A stretch of DNA of 64,000 nucleotides from Paenibacillus sp. PCH8. Its GTDB lineage: Bacteria > Bacillota > Bacilli > Paenibacillales > Paenibacillaceae. The position numbers and the translations under genes are program-made. A model generated the notes under the pieces. The model was given only the letters and a program-made list of their open reading frames with translations, had not been told where the DNA came from and did no database searches. Every line of letters starts with the position of its first letter. Within the stretch, counting starts at the first letter, position 1. The stretch spans positions 806,001-870,000 of the forward strand of contig NZ_PKQK01000001.1 in the NCBI RefSeq assembly GCF_002968835.1. Reading direction: 5' to 3'. Shown here in pieces: positions 52,574 to 61,499 of the stretch.

Positions 52574-52724
52574 CCTTCGCCTCCTCCTCTGGTTGGGTCT
52601 GTGTCTCGTGTCACACCAATAGTATCCATACCTTCCCCCCAGGAGCAGGCATTTATGCAAAGGTATAGCTGTATGAGCCATTCGTGATCGTGATTGTAAC
52701 TATAGTTGAACCGGCACAAAAAGA

Positions 52725-52758
52725 GCCTGACCGCACATCTGCACGGTCAGCCCCTTTT
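52725..52758 (-). terminator. Bidirectional terminator after the secreted OB-fold gene
   Basis: CTGACCG (52736-52742 region) and CGGTCAG arms flanked by AAAAAGAGC and CCCCTTTTT. It terminates the 52843-54408 gene on the minus strand and separates it from cdaS. Confidence 0.8.
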
Positions 52759-52842
52759 TCGCTTTTACCCTGTCTATTTCACGAAAGAGTTCGTTCTCCA
52801 ATGTCCTATTTGGTTGCATTACACCTCTGCATTCATCATTAA

Positions 52843-54408
52843 TTATTGAGCTTTACCATATGAACCGGACTTGAATGTAGTCGGGTCATACCACTTGTAT
52901 CCTGCCGCGGGTGCAGCCCATGGCTCAAGTTGCGGCTCGGTCGATGCGGCCGGAGCTTCCATAGGAAGCAGGCTGGTCGCTGTGTCCAATGTCAGTCCAG
53001 GCACTTGTGCCAGACTGGTATAGCTTTCTTTTACCGCAAGCCATTTCACGGTATTTACCAGGAATGTAGCATCGTCCACCTCTTTGAATCCATCGTAAGT
53101 CTTCTTGGTCGCGCCAGTCTCCTCACGCAAATATTTTGGCGTCGCGTCTTCCACAGGTGAAGAGTCGCCGATGAACGCGGCTTTCCCCGCACCAACCTTC
53201 GCAATGGCAGCATAGGCACCTTCAGCTCGTCCACCACCACTGTATACGCCCTGATCCACGGCATTGCCCCACTTGGCCACGTCACTTGGAACATACACCA
53301 AGCCTTTAGCCTTGTTCGGGTCCATGATTGCAATGGTCGATCCGGCATGCATGGCTACAGAACTCACGCCAGCTGTAATGCCGAAGGATTGTGCAGGTGC
53401 AACGATGTCCGATGCATTTACATCACCGAGTGCATTGTAGCGGAAACGAACACCAAAGTTCGTCGCCAGCCAGTCCGAGCTAATAACACTCTGCATGGCA
53501 GGTGATTCGGCTTCGGCCGAAGACATGCCTTTAGCCGGATTCAGAAAAGCCCCACGACGATACCCGTTGAATACTTCGGAAGAATCCCAACGGTTTTTGT
53601 TGCGGTCTGCATTGTAGTGATCGGAGATGAAGAAGATACTTCCTCCGTTCTGTACATACTGCACCAGCGCAGCCTGCTCTGTCGCCTTGAATGGCACATT
53701 GGCTTCGCCGATGACGAAGACGTGGTAATCTTTCAATGTATTATAGGTGATGGCTTGCTCACCAAATGTATACGGGATGCTGCGTTCCAGCTGATCCACA
53801 GTAAAGCCTGCGTTTCGTAAACCGTTGGCAAAATCAGAAAATGCGCCATCGATAATCCAGTCCGCAGCGCCAGCTGTCTGGGCGTGGGTATTATCGAACA
53901 AGACTTTCTTGCCGGTACCATCCGGCAGTGTTGTGCCAGGGTTCGGTTCTGGATCAGGATTGGTTGTTCCGGAGGAAAGCGTGATGGACGTTGGGTTTTT
54001 GACTCCGGCGTAGCTGTTGTAAGCACCCAAAGTTCCGGTTACGATGATCTTTGTGCCTACCAGACCAGGATTGGAAGCAAGTCCATATTGCGAACGGAAA
54101 GATGAAGGGATCTGTACATCCAATAATCTGGTGTTGGTGCGTTCTGACGCCGAATCCGCAATCAGAACATTAAAATCATTGGCATACGGAGATGTAAACT
54201 TGGCTGTGAGCGAGCCGGTAGCATGTCCAACAATGATTCCTTCAACCGTCGCCGTTCCTCCACCGCTCTGGGCAGCGATGGCCTGAGATACCGTAAGTGG
54301 TGCTGCCGCTTGTACTGGACTCTGTGAACCCGGCCCCAACAATGCGGTTGCCATCATGATAAAGACCAGGAATGCCCCGATCCAGTGCTGCCATAATGCC
54401 TTCTTCAT
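52843..54408 (-). CDS. Secreted protein with OB-fold and DUF4350-like domain
   Basis: 521 residues. Signal peptide LWQHWIGAFLVFIMMATALL with cleavage near QAAA. An OB-fold nuclease-adjunct domain follows (about 35-145: VSQAIAAQSGGGTATVEGII, VGTKIIVTGTLGAYNSYAGV), like the repeated DUF6359/YhcR type. After a Pro/Asn linker (NPDPEPNPGTT) comes an alpha/beta domain (about 160-470: KKVLFDNTHAQTAGAADW, DYHVFVIGEANVPF, NGGSIFFISDHYNADRNKNR) resembling DUF4350/glutamine-amidotransferase-like folds. No catalytic residue can be assigned. Start is 54408 with AGGAGAAAGG upstream. Secreted, substrate unknown. Confidence 0.75.
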   Translation of the reverse strand: MKKALWQHWIGAFLVFIMMATALLGPGSQSPVQAAAPLTVSQAIAAQSGGGTATVEGIIVGHATGSLTAKFTSPYANDFNVLIADSASERTNTRLLDVQIPSSFRSQYGLASNPGLVGTKIIVTGTLGAYNSYAGVKNPTSITLSSGTTNPDPEPNPGTTLPDGTGKKVLFDNTHAQTAGAADWIIDGAFSDFANGLRNAGFTVDQLERSIPYTFGEQAITYNTLKDYHVFVIGEANVPFKATEQAALVQYVQNGGSIFFISDHYNADRNKNRWDSSEVFNGYRRGAFLNPAKGMSSAEAESPAMQSVISSDWLATNFGVRFRYNALGDVNASDIVAPAQSFGITAGVSSVAMHAGSTIAIMDPNKAKGLVYVPSDVAKWGNAVDQGVYSGGGRAEGAYAAIAKVGAGKAAFIGDSSPVEDATPKYLREETGATKKTYDGFKEVDDATFLVNTVKWLAVKESYTSLAQVPGLTLDTATSLLPMEAPAASTEPQLEPWAAPAAGYKWYDPTTFKSGSYGKAQ

Positions 54409-54579
54409 ATTTCCTTTCTCCTCCTCCAAATTACCTGATAATGGTTGTCCTCCTTTAATTTAATGGTTCATATGCTGAATTCCTCTTTCTTTTTGTAAAA
54501 TTTTTGAAAAACTTTTGAGATAGCACCGATTTGCCCATACTGATGATCATTACAATCCATTTGCCGAAGGAGTAAAACG

Positions 54580-54873
54580 ATGATGAAGCTGGTATTTCTG
54601 GTGCTCTTGTTAATAGTTCCACTGATTATGGCTTATGTTGCTATTCGTTCACGGATGGTTACCCGACTGTTCCACATTCTTGCGCTGCTCTGTTTCTATA
54701 GTGCGGCAACCGTCATCGCGGGAGATCTGTACGCTACGAATGCCCATATGACAACATTCACCACTGAAATTCACCATTTCCTGTTGAATGGCTGGTTCCT
54801 GTATCCGTCTGCATATCTGGGTGTGTACATTCCTTATGTGCTGTGGATGAGCCTTTTTTCTGAGAAAAGTTGA
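54580..54873 (+). CDS. Small integral membrane protein
   Basis: 97 residues with three hydrophobic segments (LVFLVLLLIVPLIMAYVAI, FHILALLCFYSAATVIAG, LYPSAYLGVYIPYVLWMSLF) and a short extracytoplasmic His/Thr-rich loop (TNAHMTTFTTEIHHF). SD GAAGGAG about 7 nt before ATG. Family not recognised. It lies just before a Fur-controlled region; whether it belongs to it is unclear, as it is upstream of the Fur box. Confidence 0.7.
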   Translation: MMKLVFLVLLLIVPLIMAYVAIRSRMVTRLFHILALLCFYSAATVIAGDLYATNAHMTTFTTEIHHFLLNGWFLYPSAYLGVYIPYVLWMSLFSEKS

Positions 54874-54912
54874 ATTCATTTACTGCTTGGCATTGCATTT
54901 TGCCGTCGTTCA

Positions 54913-54949
54913 TTGCATAATAATGATATAACTATGATAATGATTATCA
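54913..54949 (+). promoter_or_regulatory. Fur-box promoter of a 51-residue gene
   Basis: TGATAATGATTATCA at 54935-54949 is a perfect 7-1-7 Fur box as defined in Bacillus. It overlaps a -10 GATAAT (54936-54941), 17 nt from a -35 TTGCAT (54913-54918). Iron-replete repression of the downstream gene is expected. Confidence 0.8.
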
Positions 54950-55026
54950 TTATTGAACTTGTCTCTCTGTACCTTTTTACTGCATATGATTTTACGACTT
55001 TATAGATAAAGGGGAACGAACATCGA

Positions 55027-55182
55027 ATGAATACACCTCTGCAAAAGGCTGATCTGCAGCTTGACGATTATTTGGATCTTCTGAACCTGGCAACCCATCT
55101 GGGTGATGTGAAATGGCAAAAGGAAATTATTCGCAAGCTGGCATATACGTATCCCGCAGTTCAATGTAAACAACCACAATAG
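55027..55182 (+). CDS. Fur-regulated 51-residue acidic protein, function unknown
   Basis: Starts MNTPLQKADLQLDDYLDLLN, has a short amphipathic helix (LATHLGDVKWQKEIIRKLAY) and ends TYPAVQCKQPQ with one Cys. SD AAAGGGGAA about 8 nt upstream. The gene is alone between a perfect Fur box 78 nt upstream and a strong terminator 32 nt downstream. No family is recognised. Size and iron control recall the FbpA/FbpB/FbpC small proteins of the B. subtilis iron-sparing response, but no sequence similarity is claimed. Confidence 0.75.
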   Translation: MNTPLQKADLQLDDYLDLLNLATHLGDVKWQKEIIRKLAYTYPAVQCKQPQ

Positions 55183-55213
55183 CATTCAAATATATATCGT
55201 AGGCATACACTAT

Positions 55214-55259
55214 GGCTCATGACAGATTCATTCATTGAATCCGTTCATGGGCTTTTTTT
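55214..55259 (+). terminator. Rho-independent terminator after the Fur-regulated gene
   Basis: GGCTCATGACAGATTC and GAATCCGTTCATGGGCT arms (near-perfect 15-bp stem, ATTCATT loop), then TTTTTTTG. Confidence 0.88.
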
Positions 55260-55315
55260 GTTGTACGATGTACACTGAAAGAAGCATAAAGCCCAAGAAT
55301 AGGGAGGGGTTCATC

Positions 55316-55849
55316 ATGCAATTGGAAACCGAAAGACTGATCATCCGGGAGATTGTGGAGAGCGACTGGGAGAGCATACATACCTATACATCCATGACGG
55401 AAGTTACACAGCATACCGCATGGGGTCCGAATACGGAAGCGGATACACGCGCTTATGTACAGCATGTAATCCGTTCACAAGGGGCGGAGCCACGAGAGGG
55501 TTATGAACTTGCAATAGGTTTGAAAAGGGACGGTACACTGATCGGCGGCGTGGGTCTTCATGTGATGGAGAACACCAATGCCGAGATCGGCTACGTCCTC
55601 CACCCCGCTCACCAAAGAAGAGGTTATGCCGCCGAAGCCGCCAGCGCTCTACTGGATTTTGGCTTCCATGAACTCGGCATTCACCGGATATACGCCAAAT
55701 GTCGACCCAACAATTCAGCTTCGGAGAACGTGATGCAGAAGATCGGCATGCAGCGGGAAGGTCTGCTACGGAAGCACTGGTTCTACAAAGGTTCATTTCA
55801 TGATTCGGTGATCTATTCGATCCTCGCCAAAGAATATAGAGCCCAGTGA
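55316..55849 (+). CDS. GNAT-family N-acetyltransferase (RimJ-like)
   Basis: 177 residues. Acetyltransf_3 pattern: LETERLIIREIVESDWESIH at the N-terminus, IGYVLHPAHQRRGYAAEAAS at the acetyl-CoA site and ENVMQKIGMQREGLLRKHWF near the end, as in ribosomal-protein or small-molecule N-acetyltransferases. Start is 55316 with AGGGAGGGG about 6 nt upstream; the longer frame has no SD. Substrate unknown. Confidence 0.85.
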   Translation: MQLETERLIIREIVESDWESIHTYTSMTEVTQHTAWGPNTEADTRAYVQHVIRSQGAEPREGYELAIGLKRDGTLIGGVGLHVMENTNAEIGYVLHPAHQRRGYAAEAASALLDFGFHELGIHRIYAKCRPNNSASENVMQKIGMQREGLLRKHWFYKGSFHDSVIYSILAKEYRAQ

Positions 55850-55888
55850 TTATTGTATGATATGAAGCAAAATATTCTTGATACACAA

Positions 55889-55925
55889 AAAGCTGACGCC
55901 GAATATACCAGACGCCAGCTTTATC
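55889..55925. terminator. Bidirectional terminator between GNAT and Fnr genes
   Basis: AAAGCTGACGCC (55889-55900) and GACGCCAGCTTT (55911-55922) form a stem with two mismatches. On the minus strand TTTTTGTG follows, suited to the fnr gene; the plus-strand U-tract is weaker. Confidence 0.65.
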
Positions 55926-56031
55926 TTATTCTCCGTAACGACCCCAATCGCCAGTGGAGGTGGAGCACCATCAATCTGTTCTGTTCCACAAGCTGCAGCC
56001 TTTGCTCGCTCTGCACCTCGGAATAAGCCTA

Positions 56032-56808
56032 TTACAGCCGGCACAACTCTGTCGGGCAGCTTGGGAATGTAGGACATCCGCACATGCAGCGCAGGGCTGC
56101 CAGATCCCGAATCATCAATTTGCCGTCCATCATATCCAGTGTACCTTGTTCCTTCCACGCACCCAGCATCCGTGTAACACTCTCCCGGGTAGCTCCAATC
56201 ATCTCTGCCAGCTCAGTATGGTTCAGCTTCATGTCGAGCACGATGCCATCCGGTGTAACCTTGCCATACGAGTTGCTGGCACGGATCAGTGTCGAAGCCA
56301 GCGCACCCGCCTTGCCATAGAGCAGCAGATCACGGAATCTCGACTGGGTAATCCGTTGCGATAATGCCATCCATTGCAAGAATTTCAAGGCCAGATCGCC
56401 ATGTTTGCTGAGTATACTTTCCAGATCGCCAAGCGAGATAATGGCCAGTTCCCCTTTTTCCGCCATCTCTGCACTGTAGCTATGATTCAATCCACCGATG
56501 CCACCGAATTCACCGATGAGATCGCCGCTTTGTTGAATCGATAGAATGATTTCTTTACCATCTTCCGTCGACTTGGTCATTTTCACTCGTCCCGAACGAA
56601 TGTAGTACAGATATCCGGCTTCATCACCTTCCAGAAAGAGACTGTACCCTGACTTCACCCGTTTGGGCTGCATTTTCGCTTCAATCAGGTCCCACTGCTC
56701 AGCTGTCACGAACGAAAGGATTCCGCCTGTTTCCCGTGTCATTTTGCCCGCCTCCGTCTGTTTCCGTTCTGTCGCCTGGGTTGTTCTTTCTACGAATACT
56801 GTACCCAT
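56032..56808 (-). CDS. fnr: Crp/Fnr-family oxygen regulator with C-terminal cysteine cluster
   Basis: About 258 residues. Cyclic-nucleotide-binding-like sensor domain (SLFLEGDEAGYLYYIRSGRV, LIGEFGGIGGLNHSYSAEMA) and HTH at about 190-225 with HTELAEMIGATRESVTRMLG. The C-terminus carries a cysteine cluster (CMCGCPTFPSCPTELC). B. subtilis Fnr also binds its 4Fe-4S cluster near the C-terminus, unlike the N-terminal site of E. coli FNR, so an oxygen-labile cluster is likely. ATG 56808 fits the SD GAGGGGG best; ATG 56814 is an alternative. A perfect FNR box lies upstream. Confidence 0.82.
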   Translation of the reverse strand: MGTVFVERTTQATERKQTEAGKMTRETGGILSFVTAEQWDLIEAKMQPKRVKSGYSLFLEGDEAGYLYYIRSGRVKMTKSTEDGKEIILSIQQSGDLIGEFGGIGGLNHSYSAEMAEKGELAIISLGDLESILSKHGDLALKFLQWMALSQRITQSRFRDLLLYGKAGALASTLIRASNSYGKVTPDGIVLDMKLNHTELAEMIGATRESVTRMLGAWKEQGTLDMMDGKLMIRDLAALRCMCGCPTFPSCPTELCRL

Positions 56809-57186
56809 AACCATCGTCCCCCTCGGTGTTTCCTTATGGTTCTATCATACCGCGAAAGTAGCACCAGCGTTATCGGGGGATTACCTGATCCTTCCCTTGA
56901 AACTCCCTGAATTTGCTGTGAGAAAAATCACATTTCACGAATATGCCCCATCCTTGGCATTTCTTCGACCCCTTGGTATACCTGATCCAGGAGTCCTATA
57001 TCGCCCAGGTTCAGTAAATTATAGAACGGAAATAGGGGTTTTCCCTGAATTACAATGTACGAGAAACGGACTACAATAGTACTACCATCGTAATACCCTT
57101 ATTTGGAAGATGATCCTTGATCCAAGGTTACCGATAAAGATTGCAGCGGAATGCTCGATATAATCCGATAAAGGAAGTGTCCTCTC
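56809..57186. promoter_or_regulatory. Divergent control region with perfect FNR/CRP box
   Basis: TGTGAGAAAAATCACA (56917-56932) is an exact TGTGA-N6-TCACA site. A minus-strand -10 TATGAT lies at 56844-56849 for fnr; on the plus strand TACAAT (57072-57077) may serve the GAF gene. The box thus sits about 85 nt from the fnr start of transcription, so direct activation of that promoter is uncertain. Confidence 0.7.
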
Positions 57187-57618
57187 ATGCATGATGAACT
57201 GCCACCTGGCATTCAGGAGATGATTGACGGCCTGCGCCAGAATACCATCAGCGATTTCTGTGGAATTGCCTGTATAACCGGATCCATGCTGCGCTGGAAA
57301 CATACTTCTGGTGCCAGCAACGAACGAGTGAAACGTATGGAAATGCGCCCCGGACAAGATCTGGTGGGTACGGCGCTCCGAACAGGGCGCACAGCTCAGA
57401 TAGATGAACAATCTCAAGGGGAATATATTCCCGCACGTTGTCCTTTAATGCTTGCAGAGCGGCTGGTCTGTGCTATAGCAGTGCCCATGTTTCAGGAAGG
57501 AAGCGTGCCAGATGCCGTTCTGCTCCTTGGTAGCAGACAGCCTTGCATCTTCTCACCGGATACGGTCAGGCTGGCGGAGCAAGCTACGTTACAGCTCGCC
57601 CCCAAAGTGTATGGTTAA
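57187..57618 (+). CDS. GAF-domain protein (NreA-like)
   Basis: 143-residue single GAF domain: FCGIACITGSMLRWKHTSGA, MEMRPGQDLVGTALRTGRTA and VCAIAVPMFQEGSVPDAVLL. A stand-alone GAF protein next to a NarL-type kinase and regulator resembles Staphylococcus NreA, the nitrate receptor that modulates NreB. Here it lies beside an Fnr gene and an FNR box. It is followed by its own terminator, so it is probably not cotranscribed with the kinase pair. Nitrate binding is inference. Confidence 0.68.
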   Translation: MHDELPPGIQEMIDGLRQNTISDFCGIACITGSMLRWKHTSGASNERVKRMEMRPGQDLVGTALRTGRTAQIDEQSQGEYIPARCPLMLAERLVCAIAVPMFQEGSVPDAVLLLGSRQPCIFSPDTVRLAEQATLQLAPKVYG

Positions 57619-57708
57619 AAAGATTTAGAGATGGCACCCTACTTCACGATCATTTCGACATCATGGATTGTCATGTCATCCATAACGTGACGTCCGGCAT
57701 ACAAAATG

Positions 57709-57752
57709 AGAAGCAGTTCGGAGATTTAACCTCTGGATTGCTTCTTTTTTTG
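57709..57752 (+). terminator. Rho-independent terminator after the GAF gene
   Basis: AGAAGCA (57709-57715) and TGCTTCT (57739-57745) with an inner GGAG/CTCT pairing, then TTTTTTT. Confidence 0.8.
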
Positions 57753-57796
57753 TTATGATATAGATAGAACTGTGGAAGCGGACAGGGGGAAATGAT

Positions 57797-58447
57797 GTGA
57801 TTCAATTATTAGTTGTAGACGATCATGTTGTCGTACGGTCCGGGCTGATTGCCCTGCTCGAAGGAAAGAATGATATACATATCGTTGGAGATGCAGCCGA
57901 TGGCGATGAAGCCATTGCCAAGGCTCAAGAATTGAAGCCGGATGTTGTCTTGATGGATTTCAGCATGCCACCAGGCAAAGACGGTCTGACAGCTACCGCT
58001 GAATTGAAGAAATTAATGCCGGATCTCGCGATCCTGATTCTGACCATGCATGATGATGAGGAGTATCTGTTCCGCGCGATCCACGCCGGAGCTTCCGGAT
58101 ATATTCTCAAGAGTGCGCCGCACGAGGAATTGCTCGCCGCTATACGCTCTGTAGCAGATGGCTGTGCCTATCTGTACCCGAGTGCGACCAAACGGCTAAT
58201 GAGCGAGTATCTGGACAAAGCCAAACAAGAAAATGCCGGACCTTATGATACGCTGTCCGAACGGGAGAAAGAAATCCTCTCCTGGATTGCGAAAGGATAC
58301 GCCAACAAGGAAATTGCCGAAAATCTGATCATCAGTGTCAAAACGGTCGAATCCCATAAAAGCAATCTAATGGAGAAGCTTGGCTTGCGCACAAGGCCTG
58401 AACTGGTGAAGTTTGCCATGAAAAAGGGGTTGCTGAACTTTGAGTAG
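57797..58447 (+). CDS. NarL-family response regulator (NreC-like)
   Basis: 216 residues. Receiver with acidic pair VVDDH, phosphoacceptor Asp in DVVLMDFSMPPGKDG and Lys in YILKSAPHEE; LuxR HTH at the C-terminus (LSEREKEILSWIAKGYANKE, KTVESHKSNLMEKLG). GTG start at 57797 with GGGGGA upstream. It overlaps the kinase start by 8 nt. The gene order regulator-kinase is the reverse of Staphylococcus nreBC. Confidence 0.85.
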   Translation: MIQLLVVDDHVVVRSGLIALLEGKNDIHIVGDAADGDEAIAKAQELKPDVVLMDFSMPPGKDGLTATAELKKLMPDLAILILTMHDDEEYLFRAIHAGASGYILKSAPHEELLAAIRSVADGCAYLYPSATKRLMSEYLDKAKQENAGPYDTLSEREKEILSWIAKGYANKEIAENLIISVKTVESHKSNLMEKLGLRTRPELVKFAMKKGLLNFE

Positions 58448-59555
58448 TCCACGCAAGAACAGACTTAGCGGACTTGCCGACCAGCCTGTACAGCTGCTGC
58501 TGAATGAAATCGACAATCACATTAGAGATAATGAATTTCGCAGTAGACTGAAGGGTTCCCTGCATCAGCTTGGTGATCTGAAATTTGCGCTGGATGAGTC
58601 CTCGATCGTAGCCCTCACGGACCGCAATGGCAAAATCCAATATGTGAATGATAAGTTCTGTGAAATATCACAGTATGCACGCGAAGAATTAATCGGTCAG
58701 GATCATCGGATCATTAATTCCGGTTACCATGGCAAAAGCTTTATCAAAAATCTGTGGCATACGATATCCTCCGGCAAAGTATGGAACGGGGAGATTCGGA
58801 ATCGTGCCAGAGATGGCAGCCATTATTGGGTGAACACCACCATTGTGCCTTTTCTCGATAATGATGGCGAACCCTATCAATATTTGGCTGTACGCAGTGA
58901 GGTAACCAAGCTGAAGAAAGTCGAAGGCGAATTGCAGAAGATGATGTCACAGGTTATGAACATTCAGGAAGAGGAACGGCGCCGAATCTCGCGTGAACTG
59001 CATGACGGAATCGGACAAAGTCTCTTCTCTCTGGTCATTCAGATGGACAGACTGCTTGCAGATCAGCCTCAACCTGGAGTCGAAGCATTGCGCAAACAGG
59101 TCACAGGTATTATGGAAGATGTACGTGGCATGGCATGGGAATTGAGACCATCCGTTCTGGATGATCTGGGCGTTGTGCCGGCGATTCGAACATATATTGA
59201 GAATTATACCCGTCACTACGGGATCGAAGTTGATCTGGAATGTAATCTGCGCAAACGACTGGAGATGAACCGGGAAATTGCCATTTACCGCATTATCCAG
59301 GAAGCCTTAACGAATGTTGCGAAGTATGCCGACGTAGCTGAGGCGCGTGTCACCGTTGAAGACGCTGAGGAGATGACGCTGGTTATTATCGAAGACCAGG
59401 GTGCTGGTTTCAATGAAGCAACCGCCGGTAATGGTGTTGGTTTGTTCAGTATGGAAGAACGTGCCCGTGGAGCAGGAGGAACGTTGAGGGTATCTTCCGA
59501 GCCTGGAGAAGGCACAACCGTGACTCTTTTTCTGCCCAAAATAGCACAAGGATAA
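58440..59555 (+). CDS. PAS-containing histidine kinase (NreB-like, without the Fe-S cysteines)
   Basis: 371 residues, cytoplasmic (no membrane helix). PAS domain at about 50-165 (KIQYVNDKFCEISQYAREEL, GHSYWVNTTIVPF-type region), HisKA_3 with SRELHDGIGQSLFSLVIQMD, and ATPase with DQGAGF and GVGLFSMEERARGAGGT. TTG start at 58440 with AAGGGG about 10 nt upstream. NreB senses oxygen with four PAS cysteines; only one Cys (FCEIS) is visible here, so the signal must be different, perhaps via the GAF protein. Confidence 0.8.
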   Translation: MSSPRKNRLSGLADQPVQLLLNEIDNHIRDNEFRSRLKGSLHQLGDLKFALDESSIVALTDRNGKIQYVNDKFCEISQYAREELIGQDHRIINSGYHGKSFIKNLWHTISSGKVWNGEIRNRARDGSHYWVNTTIVPFLDNDGEPYQYLAVRSEVTKLKKVEGELQKMMSQVMNIQEEERRRISRELHDGIGQSLFSLVIQMDRLLADQPQPGVEALRKQVTGIMEDVRGMAWELRPSVLDDLGVVPAIRTYIENYTRHYGIEVDLECNLRKRLEMNREIAIYRIIQEALTNVAKYADVAEARVTVEDAEEMTLVIIEDQGAGFNEATAGNGVGLFSMEERARGAGGTLRVSSEPGEGTTVTLFLPKIAQG

Positions 59556-59856
59556 CCGCACATGCTTTGTATCGTTCTATGCGCTTCAAGTTAATTATCT
59601 AATTCAACGGCTGCTCGCTATTGGACTATGCGAGTGGCTTTTTTCTATCTATCTCCACTAGCTCTCATGGCTTATGCCATATTGGGATTAGTCTAAATGA
59701 CAAATTGAAAGTCGAAAATCAGTAAAATTCAATATTCGTGATAAATAGATTGACTCCAGTTACGATTCGTCATTAAACTATGAATGTCACATACACATTG
59801 TATATTTAACAAAATATCATTATTCATTCCATATAGCGAAGAAAAGGATGGTCAAC
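59556..59856 (+). other. Intergenic region with terminator and lrp promoter
   Basis: GGCTGCTCGC and GCGAGTGGC arms at 59608-59638, followed by TTTTTTC, terminate the kinase transcript. A possible promoter for the Lrp gene has -35 TTGACT (59750-59755), 18-nt spacer, -10 TAAACT (59774-59779). Otherwise the 300 nt are AT-rich without a gene. Confidence 0.55.
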
Positions 59857-60351
59857 ATGTCAGAGAAGCGCTCCTCCAAGGGAGGAGAAATTCCACAAAT
59901 GTACAACCTGGACGAGATGGATCGCAAAATCATCGCCGCACTTCACCAGAATAGCCGGATCTCCTATACGGACCTGGGTACACAGATCGGTCTGTCTCGT
60001 GTAGCCGTTCAAGCACGCATCAATGCGCTATCCGAGAAAGGAATCATTGAACGCTTCACCGTGGTGATCAACCCTGGCAAGGTAGGGCTTCAGGTCTCTG
60101 CCTTTTTCAATGTCGATGTCGAACCGCCCTTCCTCGATGAAGTCGCGGAGAAACTGGACGAAGAACCGGCCGTTACCAGCCTCTATCATATGACAGGTCC
60201 AAGTACCCTGCACATGCATGGTATTTTTGCCGACATGGAAGAGATGGAGCAGTTCTTGCTGGAGAAGCTCTACAAAATGCCAGGCATCGTCAAAGTGGAA
60301 TCACAGCTGTTGTTAAAACGTTATAAAAGCCGGATGGGCATGAGACTCTAG
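59857..60351 (+). CDS. Lrp/AsnC-family regulator of the chromate genes
   Basis: 164 residues. AsnC-type HTH ([40 protein letters not shown]) and C-terminal AsnC ligand-binding domain ([20 protein letters not shown]). Start is 59857, with AAAGGATGG upstream. It lies 12 nt before two short chromate-transporter genes, as ywrC does before ywrB-ywrA in B. subtilis, so it probably controls them. Confidence 0.85.
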   Translation: MSEKRSSKGGEIPQMYNLDEMDRKIIAALHQNSRISYTDLGTQIGLSRVAVQARINALSEKGIIERFTVVINPGKVGLQVSAFFNVDVEPPFLDEVAEKLDEEPAVTSLYHMTGPSTLHMHGIFADMEEMEQFLLEKLYKMPGIVKVESQLLLKRYKSRMGMRL

Positions 60352-60363
60352 GAGGACATCAGC

Positions 60364-60951
60364 ATGAGTTGGAAAGATTACAACGGACTCGTCATCGGAA
60401 TGGTACGAACCGGAATTCTCGGATATGGCGGTGGGCCCTCGGTTATTCCGTTGATCCGTTACGAGGCCGTTACGCGTTACCAATGGGTCAGTGATGAGGA
60501 ATTTGGCGAGATTTTGGCGATTGCCAATGCCCTGCCTGGTCCCATCGCGACCAAGATGGCCGCCTATCTGGGTTATAAAACCAAAGGTGTGCTGGGCGCG
60601 ATCGTGTCCGTACTCGCTCATATTTTGCCGACAAGCATTGCCATTATTGCCCTGCTCGGTTCCATGTACGCGCTACGCGAGTCGAAAGTGGTCGCAGGCA
60701 TGGTAGCCGCTGTCCGGCCTGTCATATTCGTCATGCTGGGCATGATGGCTTACGAATTCGCCATGAAAGCCTGGAAGGGACTCGGCAAAGGGTTTGCCGC
60801 CCTATTCGGCGTCATTGCCTTTGTACTGTTGCAGCTACTGGATATCCATCCGGGGATTGTGATTGCCGTTTTCCTTGGATACGGTGTCTTCCATATGGAT
60901 CTGGTCCAGCGCTTCAAGTCCAAAGGCAAGTCCGATAAGGGGGTGTCCTAA
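60364..60951 (+). CDS. Short-chain chromate transporter subunit 1 (ChrA N-type, YwrB-like)
   Basis: 195 residues with about six helices. Chromate_transp signature GILGYGGGPSVIPLIRYEAV near the N-terminus and NALPGPIATKMAAYLGYKTK. This half-length family works as a heterodimer with the next gene, exporting chromate (sulfate analogue). SD GGAGG; the next gene follows within 2 nt. Confidence 0.88.
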   Translation: MSWKDYNGLVIGMVRTGILGYGGGPSVIPLIRYEAVTRYQWVSDEEFGEILAIANALPGPIATKMAAYLGYKTKGVLGAIVSVLAHILPTSIAIIALLGSMYALRESKVVAGMVAAVRPVIFVMLGMMAYEFAMKAWKGLGKGFAALFGVIAFVLLQLLDIHPGIVIAVFLGYGVFHMDLVQRFKSKGKSDKGVS

Positions 60952-60953
60952 GG

Positions 60954-61499
60954 ATGCTCCAGACATGGTGGGACTTATTTATGGGATTTTTCGTAGCCAA
61001 CATCTTGGGATATGGGGGCGGCCCGGCGTCCATACCGCTAATGCAGGAAGAGATCGTGAATCACTATCATTGGATGACCACAGAACAATTCGGGGATGTA
61101 CTGGCGATTGGCAACGCCCTTCCCGGCCCAATCGCAACCAAAATTGCCGCATTCGTCGGATACCACGTAGCAGGCTGGTTCGGAGCAGTCATCGCAAGCT
61201 TTGCGACAATCGTGCCTTCCGCAACCGCATTGATTTTATTGCTTCGTCTACTCAACAAGCATCGTACTTCACCCAAAGTCAAAGGTATGACCTTACTTGT
61301 GCAGCCCGTTATCGCAGTACTCATGATTCTGCTCACCTGGGAATTCGGCCAAGTATCCACCGGTTCCATCGGCATCTGGCAGACGTTAGTCATTGCAGGC
61401 ATCTCGCTCTGGGTGATGACCAAGACCAAGCTGCATCCAGCCATTCTGATCGTGATTGCTTTTGCCTATGGTGCACTGGTACTGTCTCATACGATGTAG
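60954..61499 (+). CDS. Short-chain chromate transporter subunit 2 (ChrA C-type, YwrA-like)
   Basis: 181 residues with about six helices. LGYGGGPASIPLMQEEIVNH and GNALPGPIATKIAAFVGYHV match the first subunit, confirming a tandem pair. The start codon lies 2 nt after the preceding stop region, with an SD (AAGGGGG) inside that gene. Last gene of the operon. Confidence 0.88.
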   Translation: MLQTWWDLFMGFFVANILGYGGGPASIPLMQEEIVNHYHWMTTEQFGDVLAIGNALPGPIATKIAAFVGYHVAGWFGAVIASFATIVPSATALILLLRLLNKHRTSPKVKGMTLLVQPVIAVLMILLTWEFGQVSTGSIGIWQTLVIAGISLWVMTKTKLHPAILIVIAFAYGALVLSHTM

